Assembly (NCBI GenBank): GCA_917880885.1
Contig: OU862909.1
Span: 32,362,405 to 32,426,404 of the forward strand
DNA length: 64,000 bases
Source of the DNA: Limnephilus marmoratus
Lineage: Eukaryota; Arthropoda; Insecta; Trichoptera; Limnephilidae
Direction of reading: 5' to 3'
Part shown: piece after piece, positions 1 through 10,994 of the stretch
Numbering within the stretch: position 1 is the first letter of the stretch
Layout of the letters: each line of letters begins with the position of its first letter
Notes under the pieces: generated by a model
What the model was told of the DNA's origin: nothing
What the model saw: only the letters and a program-made list of their open reading frames with translations
Database searches by the model: none
Made by a program: the position numbers and the translations under genes

Positions 1-395
1 CTTTAGAGCACAGGCGTCGGGTGGGAATGCTATCCTTGTTCTACCGGCATTACAATGGAAGATGCTCCGAGGAATTAGCGTCATTGATCCCTTCGGCACC
101 GGTGCATAGTCGGGAAACACGCCAAACGCGTGCCCAACATTTGTACACGGTTGACATTTGTCACATGAGAACGGGTCGTTTCTTCGACTCGTTCTTGTGT
201 TCAACAGCTCGGCTGTGGAATGATTTGCCGGCCTCTGTGTTTCCTTCTTCCCACAACATGGGTCTCTTCAAGACCAATGTTCATTCCTTCCTCTCCTCAA
301 AAAGACCCTCCACACAGCATCCCAGATGACATAGGCCCTGAGGGAAATTATTTTCCTCAGGGCCTCCTGTGTGGAGTTAATGTAAAAAAAAGCAT
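1..395 (+). pseudogene. LINE ORF2 C-terminal fragment with 3' UTR
   Basis: A 5'-truncated non-LTR retrotransposon that enters from the left window edge. The frame open from base 3 to 329 reads as the C-terminal tail of a reverse-transcriptase polyprotein; seen are LFYRHYNGRCSEELASLIP and RLWNDLPASVFP, a tail I recognise from insect LINEs. It lies after the catalytic domain, so no RT motif is expected. A 3' UTR with a strong stem-loop (309-375) follows, then a short A-run near 386-394 that probably marks the 3' end. Related copies of the tail or UTR lie at 8035-8325, 23380-23502, 29690-29850, 39590-39850 and 54576-54815. Clade is not certain. It cannot make a working enzyme by itself. Confidence 0.75.
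309..375 (+). other. 3'-terminal stem-loop of LINE family
   Basis: Outer stem TCCACACAG (309-317) pairs with CTGTGTGGA (about 367-375). Inner stem 334-347 (GGCCCTGAGGGAAA) pairs with 351-364 across a 3-nt loop with one G.T wobble. The same fold is recognisable in the copies at 23405-23495 and, inverted, near 29695-29760. By analogy with other LINEs this may be the RNA element read by reverse transcriptase; that role is inference. Confidence 0.6.
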
Positions 396-1033
396 AAGGG
401 ACAAACTAAGAAATATTCATTAGAAGATTAGCTGCAAGGTTGAAGAAAAACTGCTGTAGGAATGCACGTACATATTTGAAATTTTTCTTGTCTATTGTTA
501 AGTCGCAAAATAGTGATAGGGTTAATCTTGTATATTCTGTATCAACGGTTCTGCATCAATGTCTTTACCTTTACCCCCCTTCCCCGCCTCCAGACCAAAT
601 CCGATAGGTGCCACCTATCGACCTATCTATATTCCGTATGCCATTGAGGTTTGTTTATCTCCTTTCCCGGTTTCCAATTCCCCGGAGGAAGGTTGAATTT
701 AACGAAACACAACTATTACTTGTTAACCATCCAAATTTACATCGCTCTCGTGGTGCCTTGTATTTTACGTGAAGAATCCCCGTTTATAATGTGGTCTCTT
801 CGCGTACATACTCCGCACGCAGTTAAGGGACTAATTGAATAAACTGAACTTTCAGATTCCTTACAAACGGGTTAACCAGAAAAGAAGTGTGTGTATGTGT
901 ACGTGCATCGGTTTTCTGCTTTAATTATCCTCCCACACGGATCGAAACCACGTAAGAAATAATAATTTGTGTTAACTTAATAAAATAAAGGTTATCTTCA
1001 TACAGGTAAACCATTTGTAGAGGGAGGCGTCTA
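396..1033. other. No recognisable feature
   Basis: AT-rich DNA with short open frames only. I see no family motif, repeat structure or RNA fold here. Confidence 0.5.
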
Positions 1034-1440
1034 CTAATATCTACAGGAATTCCAAAAACTGAACAAATCGGACTAATATCTATGAGAACCAAAGCGAGGA
1101 CGAATATATACAGCTCAAACTGCTGACTAATATCTATGAGAACCAAAGTGTGGACGAATATCTACAGCACTGGCAGAGGTTGGGTTAGGTTAGGTTAGGT
1201 TAGTTATTACGTAATTGAAGTAATTTATGCTTTTCCGTATAACCTCTTGCTCAGCTGCCCTCTGTAGATATTAGTCCAACCTACGCTCCATAGATATTAG
1301 TCACCACTGGGACCGTCATAGATATTCGTCCGACCTTAGCTCTGTAGGATATTGGTCCTCACTCTGAAGCTCATAGATATTAGTCCAACATATGAGCTGT
1401 AGATATTCGTCCGACATACAGGCTGTAGATATTAGTATCT
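1034..1440. repeat. Inverted minisatellite of about 27 bp
   Basis: The core TAGATATTAGTC (variant TAGATATTCGTC) recurs every 26-30 bp. From about 1034 to 1168 it appears on the minus strand (GACTAATATCTA), and from 1261 to 1440 on the plus strand. The two arms flank a short TTAGG run. Spacers between cores vary, and several cores are preceded by a CTGTAG or CCATAG type lead. Confidence 0.7.
1183..1203 (+). repeat. Short interstitial TTAGG repeat
   Basis: About four tandem copies of TTAGG, the common insect telomere unit, at the symmetry centre of the surrounding inverted minisatellite. Too short and too far inside to be a telomere. Similar CCTAA-type runs occur near 15097 and 16938-17000. 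Confidence 0.6.
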
Positions 1441-1670
1441 GGAGTCTTTGTAGAGTACGCTTTTGAATGTATTTGGGCATACCGATAGTATCGAAAAAAA
1501 AGTTTATAAAAAAAGTTTTTCGAGTTAGTTTGGAACAGCCGCCTGTAGTTCATACTATTTTTTATGTTTTTTTTTGTTTCGTTTTTCAGCTTCCCAATAA
1601 AAACAAAATTATTATTAAATTAAATTCTCTTTTGATTCACCAAGCAAAGGGTTAAAATGGTGTACACTTA

Positions 1671-1952
1671 GAGGCCATCCATAAATTACGACACACGAAT
1701 TTCATGATTTTTTGACCCCCCCTGTCCCTGACACATCGTCACATTTATGAGACCCCCCTCCCCCCTAGTGTCACGTCACATATTTAGCAATTTTACATCT
1801 AAAAATAATTTTTTCTTCATATTTATGTTTGCATTTTAATAATTTAGGTTAGACATATGACGTCACTGAGCTGATGTCCCCCCATACCCCTTGTCACACT
1901 TCTCTATTCCCCTCCCCCCCTTTAAAATGTGACGTAATTTATGGATGGCCCC
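1671..1952. mobile_element. PIF/Harbinger-type MITE
   Basis: Terminal inverted repeats: left GAGGCCATCCATAAATTACG, right (read inward) GGGGCCATCCATAAATTACG. The element is flanked by TTA on both sides (1668-1670 and 1953-1955), the 3-bp duplication expected of PIF/Harbinger. It has no coding capacity. The TIRs match a MITE type widespread in arthropods. Confidence 0.75.
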
Positions 1953-2334
1953 TTACCTATATGCTATATGTAATAAATATTCGTGTAATGCTGAAAGATA
2001 CGATTTTTAAAATGAAAAATCTATTTATGTTCAAAATATTTTCTGAGTTACTACATTTGGTAACACGACAATTGATCCGGCGACAATTACCTAAATCAAA
2101 AGCAGCAAGAGAATTTTTTTTGTCTAATACCTATATGTATAGGTATACCAGCGTATTTTGATATTCGGCCGTACAGCGTCACCGCATGCTCCTTCAGAGA
2201 GTTGGAATTATGGTTAGTAAAAATATTTGTTTAGCGGTTTTTCACTCAAGACGCCTGCAGATATAAGTATATCGACTTTGGTTGTACTGCCGTATATCCA
2301 CATTGCATACTTACTTGAAGAAATAATCTTTTAG

Positions 2335-2490
2335 GGGCTCAACTGTCCGTGGGATCAATTGGCAGAGGGATCAACTGTCCAGCGGGCCAACTGTCCAGAG
2401 AATCGACTGTCCGGGGGACCAACGTGAGTAACGTGATTTCGGTGGGTCAACTGTCGGCGGGCCAATTGTCGCCGGATAAATTGTCATGAA
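2335..2490. repeat. Degenerate CAACTGTCC minisatellite
   Basis: Seven to eight imperfect units of roughly 17-20 bp built on GGGNNCAACTGTCC, with variants such as CAATTGTCG and CGACTGTCC. The same phrase returns near 9715-9745. No coding function is evident. Confidence 0.6.
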
Positions 2491-2935
2491 ACAGTTACAT
2501 TTCTGTAAACACCTACTTTAAAATAATGAAAATTTACAAAGGCTTTTATGCAGTGGTGCCATTCGATGTCTATAACAACAGATTTAAGAAAAACAATCGT
2601 GCCCCGTTATTATTGTCTATTATAAATAGGTACATTTTTGTAACAAATGTTTATAATTTCACCACAACTCGTCAATTCAAACCAAAAAAAGTTTTTTCCA
2701 CGGTAATAAATGAATGATCCAGTAAACATTCAAGATAGGTAGGTTAGGTAGGTACTCCATTGCGATCAAAGAACATGGTAGGTACCATTTAAAAAATGCA
2801 AACTTCTTTTGTCAAAAGCATTCCATCAATTTTTTTTAATAATAAATGCTGCTGCTAAGCGAAGGTCTGCATATTTATGAAGATCATTAAAATGTATTTA
2901 TATAGGTAATATAATTGTGTATTTGTTATCTAGAT

Positions 2936-3147
2936 ACAAAACTTTATTTAGATAAAGCTTCCTTACATAAAACTTTATTTACATCAAGCTTCCTTACCCA
3001 AAACTTTATTTACCTAAAGCTTCCTTACACAAAACTTTATTTACATAAAGCTTCCTTACATAAAACATTATTTACATAAAGCTTCCTTACACAAAACTTT
3101 ATTTACATAAAGCTTCCTTGATAAAACTTTATTTACACAAAGCTTCC
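2936..3147. repeat. Tandem array, about 32-bp unit
   Basis: About seven head-to-tail units containing ACTTTATTTACATAAAGCTT followed by CCTTAC. Each unit is itself partly palindromic (CTTTATTTACATAAAG) and carries a HindIII site. Confidence 0.85.
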
Positions 3148-3754
3148 AATAATTGGCACATCCTTACAAAAAAACTTGTCTTATTACACATGAATTAATT
3201 CTTCACATCTTTCGTACTTGATAACTCACGCAAAGGGTGGTACCACTTGCCATTACGAAATCAGCTGGCCATAAAAACACGGTGTCTTTTATTATAATCA
3301 GGGACACTGGAGAAGTGATGCACATTCCTTTGGTCCCCGCTACCTCCTTGGTCGGCTGCCCTCCTGGTATGGCTCCTGGTGACACTTGCTCCGGATAATG
3401 ATGGCCGTGATTCATTAAGGTTGACTGCGGCTCATTAATACGGGGCTCGCGGCTATACAGCCCCCGCCCCCGCCCGCCTCCACCCATCACCCACCGTCCA
3501 CCCTTGTGCCCCTGCTACTTGCGTTACTGGATTATAGCTATATATAACTATTTAGCGTGTAGATGAAAAATGTTATGTTCTAGTTTATTTCTGTAAAAAG
3601 CCTCATTCGTTAAGGGGAAAGGCTGCCTAGCTCTGTTCGCACAAAACCAATAACTAATAACCAAACTGAAAAAAAAATTTTTTCACCAAAAGGTGTAGCA
3701 AATATCTAGTACAGATATGTGCTACATTATTTATTTATGTTTTATATTATAAAG
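3148..3754. other. No recognisable gene
   Basis: Mixed-composition DNA. The short minus-strand open frame at 3203-3490 has no family signature and a low-complexity glycine/arginine start. I see nothing further to annotate. Confidence 0.45.
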
Positions 3755-4550
3755 TACAACGTGGCGCAAAATTAATCACTCTATCGGAAGATGTTATAAT
3801 TTTTGCAAATGGCGTTGTACGTCAATCATATTTGACATTTGTGAACTAGACAACTGCAGAATACAAACAGATAAGCAATGGAGCGCTATACTCCGCAAGA
3901 GCGTGGAATAATTGTGTCGATTTAAGCTTTAACGCTTTTAGTTATTTTGTGTCGAAAGTCATCATGAGCGACGAGGCGCATTTCCACTTAAACGGTTACG
4001 CCAATAAGCAAAATATTCGTTTCTGGGGCACTGAAAATCCGCGTATGATGCACGAAGAGCCATTACATCCACTCAAAGCCACTGTGTGGTGCGGCGTTCA
4101 CGCGGGAGGAGTGATTGGGTCGTATTTTTTGAGGACGCCATTGGCATTAGCATTTTCTGGTCGCTTAATCTCTCGTTTTGGCGATTTGGCATGGCCAGCA
4201 AGATCGCCCGATTTAACCATCCCAGACTTCTTTCTTTGGGGCTATTTGAAGTCGCGGGTTTATGCCAACAAGCCTCAGACAATCTCAGCCTTTAAGGAGA
4301 ATATTAGACAGGAATGCGAATAGTTATTACCGGAAATCTTGCGGAAAGTCATGGAAAATGCGATAAAACGGCCACAAATGCGTATCAACACTGGCGGCAA
4401 CCACTTGACGGATATCATTTTTTCCACTTAACAGAAAAAAATTGTAAAAGTCCAAATAAAGATTTCAATTACTCGAAATCATTTTTTTTTATTTAGTTAA
4501 AAAGTTATTCAAAAACAAAATTGATGATTAATTTTGCGCCACCCTGTATA
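3755..4550 (+). mobile_element. Defective mariner-family transposon
   Basis: Terminal inverted repeats share GTGGCGCAAAATTAATCA (left at 3761-3778, right inverted at about 4525-4542) and start in a TA context at both ends (3755-3756 and near 4547-4550), as expected for Tc1/mariner. About 0.8 kb long, shorter than the usual 1.2-1.3 kb because the transposase gene has an internal deletion. Confidence 0.88.
3878..4431 (+). pseudogene. Mariner transposase remnant
   Basis: A DDE transposase would cut and paste the element in the nucleus. The start MERYTPQERG is visible at 3878, followed at once by a stop. The frame from 3949 carries SDEAHFHLNGYANKQNIRFW (first catalytic Asp region) and WPARSPDLTIPDFFLWGYLK (third Asp region). 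The segment between TVWCGVHAGGVIGSYF and LISRFGD is deleted, removing the usual second catalytic motif near QQDGA. A further in-frame stop at 4321-4323 precedes a recognisable tail (GGNHLTDIIF) that ends at TAA 4429-4431. The gene is dead by deletion and by stops. It lies between the TIRs at 3755 and 4550. Confidence 0.9.
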
Positions 4551-5375
4551 AGTAATTAATTTTTTTTTATGATTTCGAGGCAACTTTGGCAATTATTTGT
4601 GAGTTAATGATAGTTATTAAAAAAAGTTTTATTTACTGTAGAAACATCGTTCATCCATGACCAATACTACCTACTGCAAATCGCATCTACGAACAGTGGC
4701 GCCTGCCTTAGCTTCTACCTACACACCAAACGCATAAATTACATTGACTCCGCCGGTTTAATGACCTATGTACTATCTCCTTTTGTTTCTATAATATAAT
4801 TAAAAATATATAATTAAAAATATGTTATATTATATGGTAGCATTAATGAATCGGAAATCAAAGATATCTTGAAACACCTACGAATCTCTTGTGCAATGAA
4901 ACCCGTCCTATAAACATTTTATAATAGATATCTACCACCGGCCCTACGCAAATCAATCTCAGCATTCTACTGGAATATAAATCACATTTGGACATTTCAT
5001 AAAACCGAATAATCACCTCCTGAAGTTCCACCGATCCTACCAAAAAAGCTTCCACCCTTTTTTCTACCGGTTCAAATTTTGCTTGGAACTTTTTGTTGTT
5101 TGTGGACGGGCCATTATTTCGATATACAAACTGGAGTAAAAGCTCGCGACTGATCCATGAATCGTGACGAAAGGACCTTTCGTTTTTCTTCTGTTTTGAG
5201 TGGTTCGGCGTCACCCCTACTTCTTGATACTTGATGGTACGCAGTACTTAGGTACTCAGAGGAAAATGACGCGGTATGGAAACCTTAACTCTGATAAAAT
5301 ATTTTATGTCATAATGATTCTTAAATTTTATGAATATGGGCGTCTCCAAAATACCCTGGATAAATATACTTCATT
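4551..5375. other. No recognisable feature
   Basis: AT-rich DNA with short AT-only direct repeats near 4790-4840. Open frames on both strands overlap each other and show no known motif. Confidence 0.4.
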
Positions 5376-5445
5376 ATTTGAAGACAATATTAGCGAAACT
5401 CAATCGAAAATCTGAAAACAGAAAAATCAGAAAAAGATACAGTCA
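5376..5445 (+). repeat. Dispersed repeat, copy 1
   Basis: A 70-bp stretch beginning TTTGAAGACAATATTAGCGA recurs in inverse orientation at about 57740-57815 with small indels. This shows a dispersed family; class unknown. Confidence 0.6.
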
Positions 5446-6574
5446 CATCGCGTCCCAGATGTTTTCTCAGATATTTGCTTGATGAAAAAAATTGTAATAA
5501 AAACAATTAAAAAATAACCGACTTCAAAAGAAGCATTCAGATATAGATTATGGACGTGTAGATACAATGGAAAGGAATAATATAAATATATTTCTGCAAC
5601 CTAACTTGTATTGTGTTTCCTTCTAGATATTACTTTATAATTTTCCTCTCGTAATATTTTAATATAGGTACTTACTTATAATTCAAACACGTAACCATGT
5701 ACAACGTGACCTTAGAACGGGTATATTATTAACCAGTATGGATATATTATTTTCCAAAAAATTGTAAAAACAAATTATAATAAATAATAATTAAGTTAAC
5801 TTAAATTTTTCTACAAATGGTATAAAAATAAACTGCACTAAATGTAAAAAAAATTAAGGATATTTCTCCAATATCTCGGTCACATCATGAAGGGCGATAA
5901 ATTCAAGATTAACCAAATGATAGGTAAAACAGGAATGATTGAAGGAAGAGGTAGTATAGAGGAGGAAATCGCGTCTCATGGCTTATTCCTGCTTGACTGG
6001 CACGGTTGCAGTTCCGGGCTGAATTCCGGGCCAACCTCCTATTCGAGAGGGCACCAGAAGAAGATAAACCTAGCTACATTTTATAATCGTAGAGATATTC
6101 CTAAAGTAATATCTCTTACTTACATTAGATTTTTTCCAAAAAATTCTTCAAGCTAATTTACAATTTTAAATCCTCGATCAATCCATTCCTTTTTATTAAA
6201 CTTAATTTTCCTTCCAAATATACAACTGTCAAAGCAATGCTTTTATATAGTTTGCTTTTATATTGGTTTGGTTTATTGCCGTTTAAAATTGGAACACATA
6301 CAAATATTGCGGTAAATATATAAAAAATCCGCCTTTTCCTTCAATATGAATATCTGCCAATCAAACGATAACACCAACGAAGGGAGATTGAAATAACTTG
6401 TTCCTAATGTGTATTACACACGACAACACAGTGACGTAGCTACCGTAGTAATATTTCTTCTGTAAGTGGTTTTTTAACGATTTAAAAAATTTTGAAATCC
6501 ACATTTAAAAAAGTAGAAAAAACAGCAATAATGAATTATGTATAAACTTCTTCAATTTTCACGAAATCAGTTTG
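5446..6574. other. No recognisable feature
   Basis: AT-rich. The open frame at 5887-6156 has no recognisable domain. The stretch before the reverse-transcriptase remnant at 6575 shows no promoter or terminal repeat I can support. Confidence 0.4.
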
Positions 6575-7205
6575 CATATACATATACATGTATATGCAGG
6601 ACTGAGAGGCAAGTTGTTGGATTGGTTCTCAAGTTACTTGTCTAACAGAATCTTATTTGTCAAAATTAAACATTCTAAATCTAAGTTATTATATGCAACT
6701 AGTGGTCTACCGCAAGGGAGTCATCTTGGACCCATCCTTTCCTTATATTCATAAATAATATCATACGTTGTTTCGGTGACATCAAATTATATAAAGAAAT
6801 ATCCAATATAAGTGACTGCTTAATTCTACAGTCAAACATTGACAAATTACATAATTGGTGTGTCGCAAACAACATATTCCTCAATATCGATAAATGAAAG
6901 ACACTAACATTTTATTGAACAAAGACCCCGCTGTCTTTCGAATACACAATAAATAACAAAATCTTAGAAACAGTCAAAGAAATCAGGGATCTTGGAGTTA
7001 TGTTTGACACCCAATTAAATTTTATGAATCACATACAACAAATAACAAACAAAGGCATGAAGACACTAGGATTTATAATCAGAACCATCAAAGACTTTGA
7101 TTCGTTAGAAGTTAGAAGTTATAAAAATTGTATATTTGTCACTAGTACGCAGCTTGCTGGAATACAATTCCAGAGTTTGGTCCCCTTTAAACTTTAAAGA
7201 AGGTA
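6575..7205 (+). pseudogene. LINE reverse transcriptase remnant
   Basis: A 5'-truncated reverse transcriptase of the CR1/Jockey-like type. The first frame gives GLRGKLLDWFSSYLSNR and SGLPQGSHLGPIL, typical of the RT palm. After a frameshift near 6750 the next frame reads GDIKLYKEI, where the usual (Y/F)ADD is lost. A stop follows NIDK near 6896. The thumb region then continues as EIRDLGVMFDTQLNFMNHI up to about 7190. Loss of the catalytic Asp pair, a frameshift and stops make it non-functional. It is related to, but not recently copied from, the LINE at 61193-61921. Confidence 0.85.
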
Positions 7206-8034
7206 GAAATACAAATTAGTAGGTATATAAACAAGAGTGGCTTGTTTATGGTCACATTTGAAATTCGCGCTATGAAAGAAATTGGAAAAAAAGTGTGATA
7301 GAGAAGTAATTTAAATTTTTTTTTTTGAAATTGTGTTAAGAACTTAACTATTCTTTGAAGAAAGCTCGCCCTCTTTCAAATATCCAATGTTTTATACGGA
7401 AAGTAAAAACGGATTTAGAATTATTAGACTTTATGTCTGAACTCAATGCATTTTATACGTTAGGAGCGATGAACCAGAATTTTCGTTGAGCGGTTGAGCG
7501 AATGAGGTTTTAATTTTAGGAACCACGCAACCCAGGTTTGATGAAAAGTGGGTGTGTGCTTGATGTTGTGGAGCCACCAGTAGGTTATTTTTCCGTATAT
7601 AACATATATCCTAGTAAATAACTGTCGAATATCTGAAACCTGGCCTTAGGGTGTGCGGTCAAAACTATTTATTCATATTCATATTGCGCATTTCCATCCG
7701 CAAACAAACAATTCATCTTAATATTTTACAACATAACTTGCAAAAAGAGTTTTTTCTTTCAAATAATTAAATAATCGCCACCTATAAACGAGCACAGTAT
7801 GAATTATTTTAAGTTTAACCTTAGATTGAAACTTTTGAATATCAGGTGTATGAGGCTCTTTCGGTCAATTCCCGCATACGCCTCTGAACCAACCCACGCA
7901 ATAAGTAAAACGCAGGTAGGCTCATTTAGTACAGTCACAGTGCGGGTGAAGATTTATTAACACGAAAAGCGTTCTGATTGACGTTACAAAAATATGTTTT
8001 AATTGGTCTCTGCTTGGTAACGAGTACCTACTTA
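7206..8034. other. No recognisable feature
   Basis: AT-rich DNA without long open frames or visible repeats. Confidence 0.4.
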
Positions 8035-8325
8035 TTCACTGAGGGTACCGAGGAGACTATTTTAACTGCGGGGCAACTTGGGTCACGCAAATATCTTCGG
8101 AACCAAATGGTTGAACTAGTCCCATAAAATCCACCGTAGTCATTCCATATGTTGCGTTCATATATTTTTCTCTGTTCAAAACTGTTGTCAACCGTGTACA
8201 TGTGTTGGGAGCGTGCTTGTTGCATTGAGGGGATTAATGATTAATGAAGTTCCTCAGAGCATCTTTCATTGAAATACCGGTAGAACAAGGATAGCATTTC
8301 AGCCCGAGGTTCGTGCTCTAAGGAT
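8035..8325 (-). pseudogene. Degenerate LINE C-terminal fragment
   Basis: Read on the minus strand from about 8322, the sequence matches the tail seen at 1-330: it has LSLFYRYF, a CSEEL-like stretch, QARSQHMYTVD and WND, broken by stops and frameshifts. The final 100 bp diverge. It is an old 5'-truncated copy of the same LINE family in the opposite orientation. Confidence 0.65.
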
Positions 8326-9835
8326 TGTACCTAATCCGTTTGTTAACATAGGAAAATCTGTCGAAATAACTTAAACGATATTAAGTACGCAGTGTTCATT
8401 TGCTGTTTCGATCTAATAGTTAAAAGATACTAAATCTGTGGCGGCATTGGTTTCCATTCCAATCTTCATGGAAGGCATTTCTAATTGAAGTTGTGTGTGT
8501 ATTATCTATTCATTGCCTATTAATATCCCGAATTTGGAAACTCAAATTCAGGGCGCATTGTTCGTCATCGACGTCATTTTGTGAGCATTTTCGTTAACAT
8601 TGTGATACAGCGATATACTCGTAGACCCGCTTCTACTCGAAGGAACAATAGGCCGATTGTGTTGTCGGTAATTAGCAGAGGTTATACATGGCGCTGCTTC
8701 CCGGTATTGGTGTTCTGGGTAAGTACTCGTTCTGCTCTTGCTGCCGGGAGCTTTACTCAGGTCCAGGTATGAACCGTTTCCTGCCATGGCGAACAATATA
8801 CAAAGCTTTTTACGTTGGTATGCAAAGTATTGGTCACATAATTTGTTATTATTTGCTGCTGGGAAACCAAAACCTAACCTAAATCTCAACATATATCAGA
8901 GATCTAACAAATATTTTAGTTGGAACAAACGTATTAATATTAACCAGATTTTTTCCACAATGCACATTTTTCTCAGTGGGAAATGCACTACGTGCAGACG
9001 CGTCAGCATCATCTTTTGCAATTTAATACCGACCTAATCAAGGTAGTAACAATTGTTAACGATTCTTCTCGAAAATCACTAATCGAATTAACTATAGTTA
9101 GCCTTGATTTTACAGTACGTAGGAATGAAAATTGTTAAAAATTCAGTTGACCGCGGTATTTTTATAATAGAAATTGGGAAAAATTCACAACATTAGTGTT
9201 CGTGCTTCAGGAAAAGTTAAAAGCGGCGAGAGACACTACTAGCATGGCCTGTGCACTGTGCAGGTCAGTCGCCGCGGGCCCGGGAGTACCACAAGGTCTA
9301 TGGAGAGTGCTTTCGGTATTTGTGTGTAGACTCGAAAACTGATTGGACGTCGAAGTACATAATGGAGAACAACCCTGAACCGGCGATCCGACGGTTGATC
9401 CCCCGATAGTAGACCTTCCGAAATTCTAATTATTAATTAATTAAAATAATATTTTTTTGAGCACTATTTACCAGTTACAAAACTAAAATTGACTTAAAAA
9501 TACCTTTAATAATAATTTTTATGGGTATCAAACGAATTTATTTACATTGTCGATACCTACTTATGCGCTAGTATATACAGTATACAGACAAATAATTTTT
9601 TTCTTGATGCATGTGAGTGAAAATATGTTTCATAATTTTGTTATTATTTTGTGTAAGTAGTTAATTAAAACCGTATTTTTCCTAAATCGACTGAATATTT
9701 TAAGTGTGCCCGGGGCCAACTGTCGGGGGATTAACTGTCGTGGAACTCTGAAACATATTGTATACACATATATAAATGGTTTTTTTGATCATTAAAAATT
9801 TAAATCATAATAATTACAGTAATATATATCTACAT
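8326..9835. other. Unannotated; GC-richer patch near 9240-9420
   Basis: Open frames on both strands around 8548-9037 overlap each other and carry no known motif. The patch 9240-9420 is distinctly GC-richer than its surroundings and contains a CAACTGTC-like phrase family that returns near 9715-9745. No gene is recognised. Confidence 0.4.
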
Positions 9836-10096
9836 GGCGGTCCGTGATTTTTCAGTGAGCAAGAGTGCTAAGATTTAAAAAATATTAGATTATTGAAGTT
9901 TTGAAGCTGAATTTTTCAAAATTTTCTTTTAGTTTGGGGATGCTACGCTACCCCAAACGGAAAGAATCCTGAAATTCTTCATACTAATAGAAATAAAAAA
10001 AAAATCGTTTTCAGCTACAACAATAATATCAATAATATCGTATTTTTCAATCTTGACACTCCAGCCCTCTAGCTCACTAAAAAGTCACGGACCACC
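9836..10096. mobile_element. MITE with about 25-bp imperfect TIRs
   Basis: Left end GGCGGTCCGTGATTTTTCAG is matched inverted at the right end (GGTGGTCCGTGACTTTTTAG read inward), both followed by TGAGC. The interior is AT-rich and non-coding. Superfamily is undetermined because no clean target-site duplication is visible. Confidence 0.6.
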
Positions 10097-10994
10097 CCTG
10101 CTATGTATATGTAGTGGCATTACAATGCACAGAAAATAAAATATATTAATAGTATATTCTTTCTTAAAATATTTCCACACCAAGAGAACCGGCCGGCCCT
10201 TGAGTTTGGCGTAGGAGTTGAACATGGTATTAACGGACGTACTTGTTTTACTTTAATCAGTGATTCCTGACATTAATTGGAGTAAAAATGGTAATGAAAT
10301 TTTGGAGGTCCGGCGAAATTTTTTTCACAAACACCCAAAAAAAATCTTTCGTATGTCTTCAATGGTCACTCAGTCGAATAACCGCCCAACCCCTTGACCT
10401 GACCCTAACTGTTTAGTACTTTCTGTTTTTATTTTTAAATATGTGTTTTGATAAAACAAAACAAAAAAAATTACTCCAAATAATGTCAAGTATCGCGTTA
10501 GTCAGGTTTGTGCCTTAAAATCCTGTGTAAGGCTGTTTAAGGGCTGTACAAATATTGAATCGTATCAGGTGATATTAGCAAATACAAATATGGTTTCAAT
10601 TAATGAAGTTACTGCTTTTTGTTGTTAGTGTTCAGTTTTTAAAAAGGTTTTAATTTTTTTACGTCAGTAAATCTAATACTTGTTTACTTCTCCGGGATAA
10701 CTAAAAATTTCAAATGCCAAGTCGGAATATTCAATTTTATGGTACCTAACTTCCTGCCAGAAGAAAGTTTGAAAAAATAATGTTCTTTAGGAAAGTAACG
10801 TTTCCTCGGACAAATTGTATAATTTCTTATTAATTTTTTTTTAAACTTACAAAAATATGTGATTCATAATTAAGTAGATAGGCATTTAAGCTCAAAATCA
10901 GAAACATAATTTTTTGAACGCGAGGTCTACTGTTCACAAAAGTTCCTACTAGTGTTGAAATGTTTACCATTGGGTTTTTCTTACAATAACTCAA
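10097..10994. other. No recognisable feature
   Basis: AT-rich DNA with poly(A) and poly(T) tracts. I see no motif or repeat. Confidence 0.4.

Noticed and set aside
1183..1203. Telomere end
   Set aside because: Only about four TTAGG units, followed by ordinary complex sequence on both sides.
2936..3147. CRISPR-like array
   Set aside because: Units are directly tandem without unique spacers, and the genome is eukaryotic.
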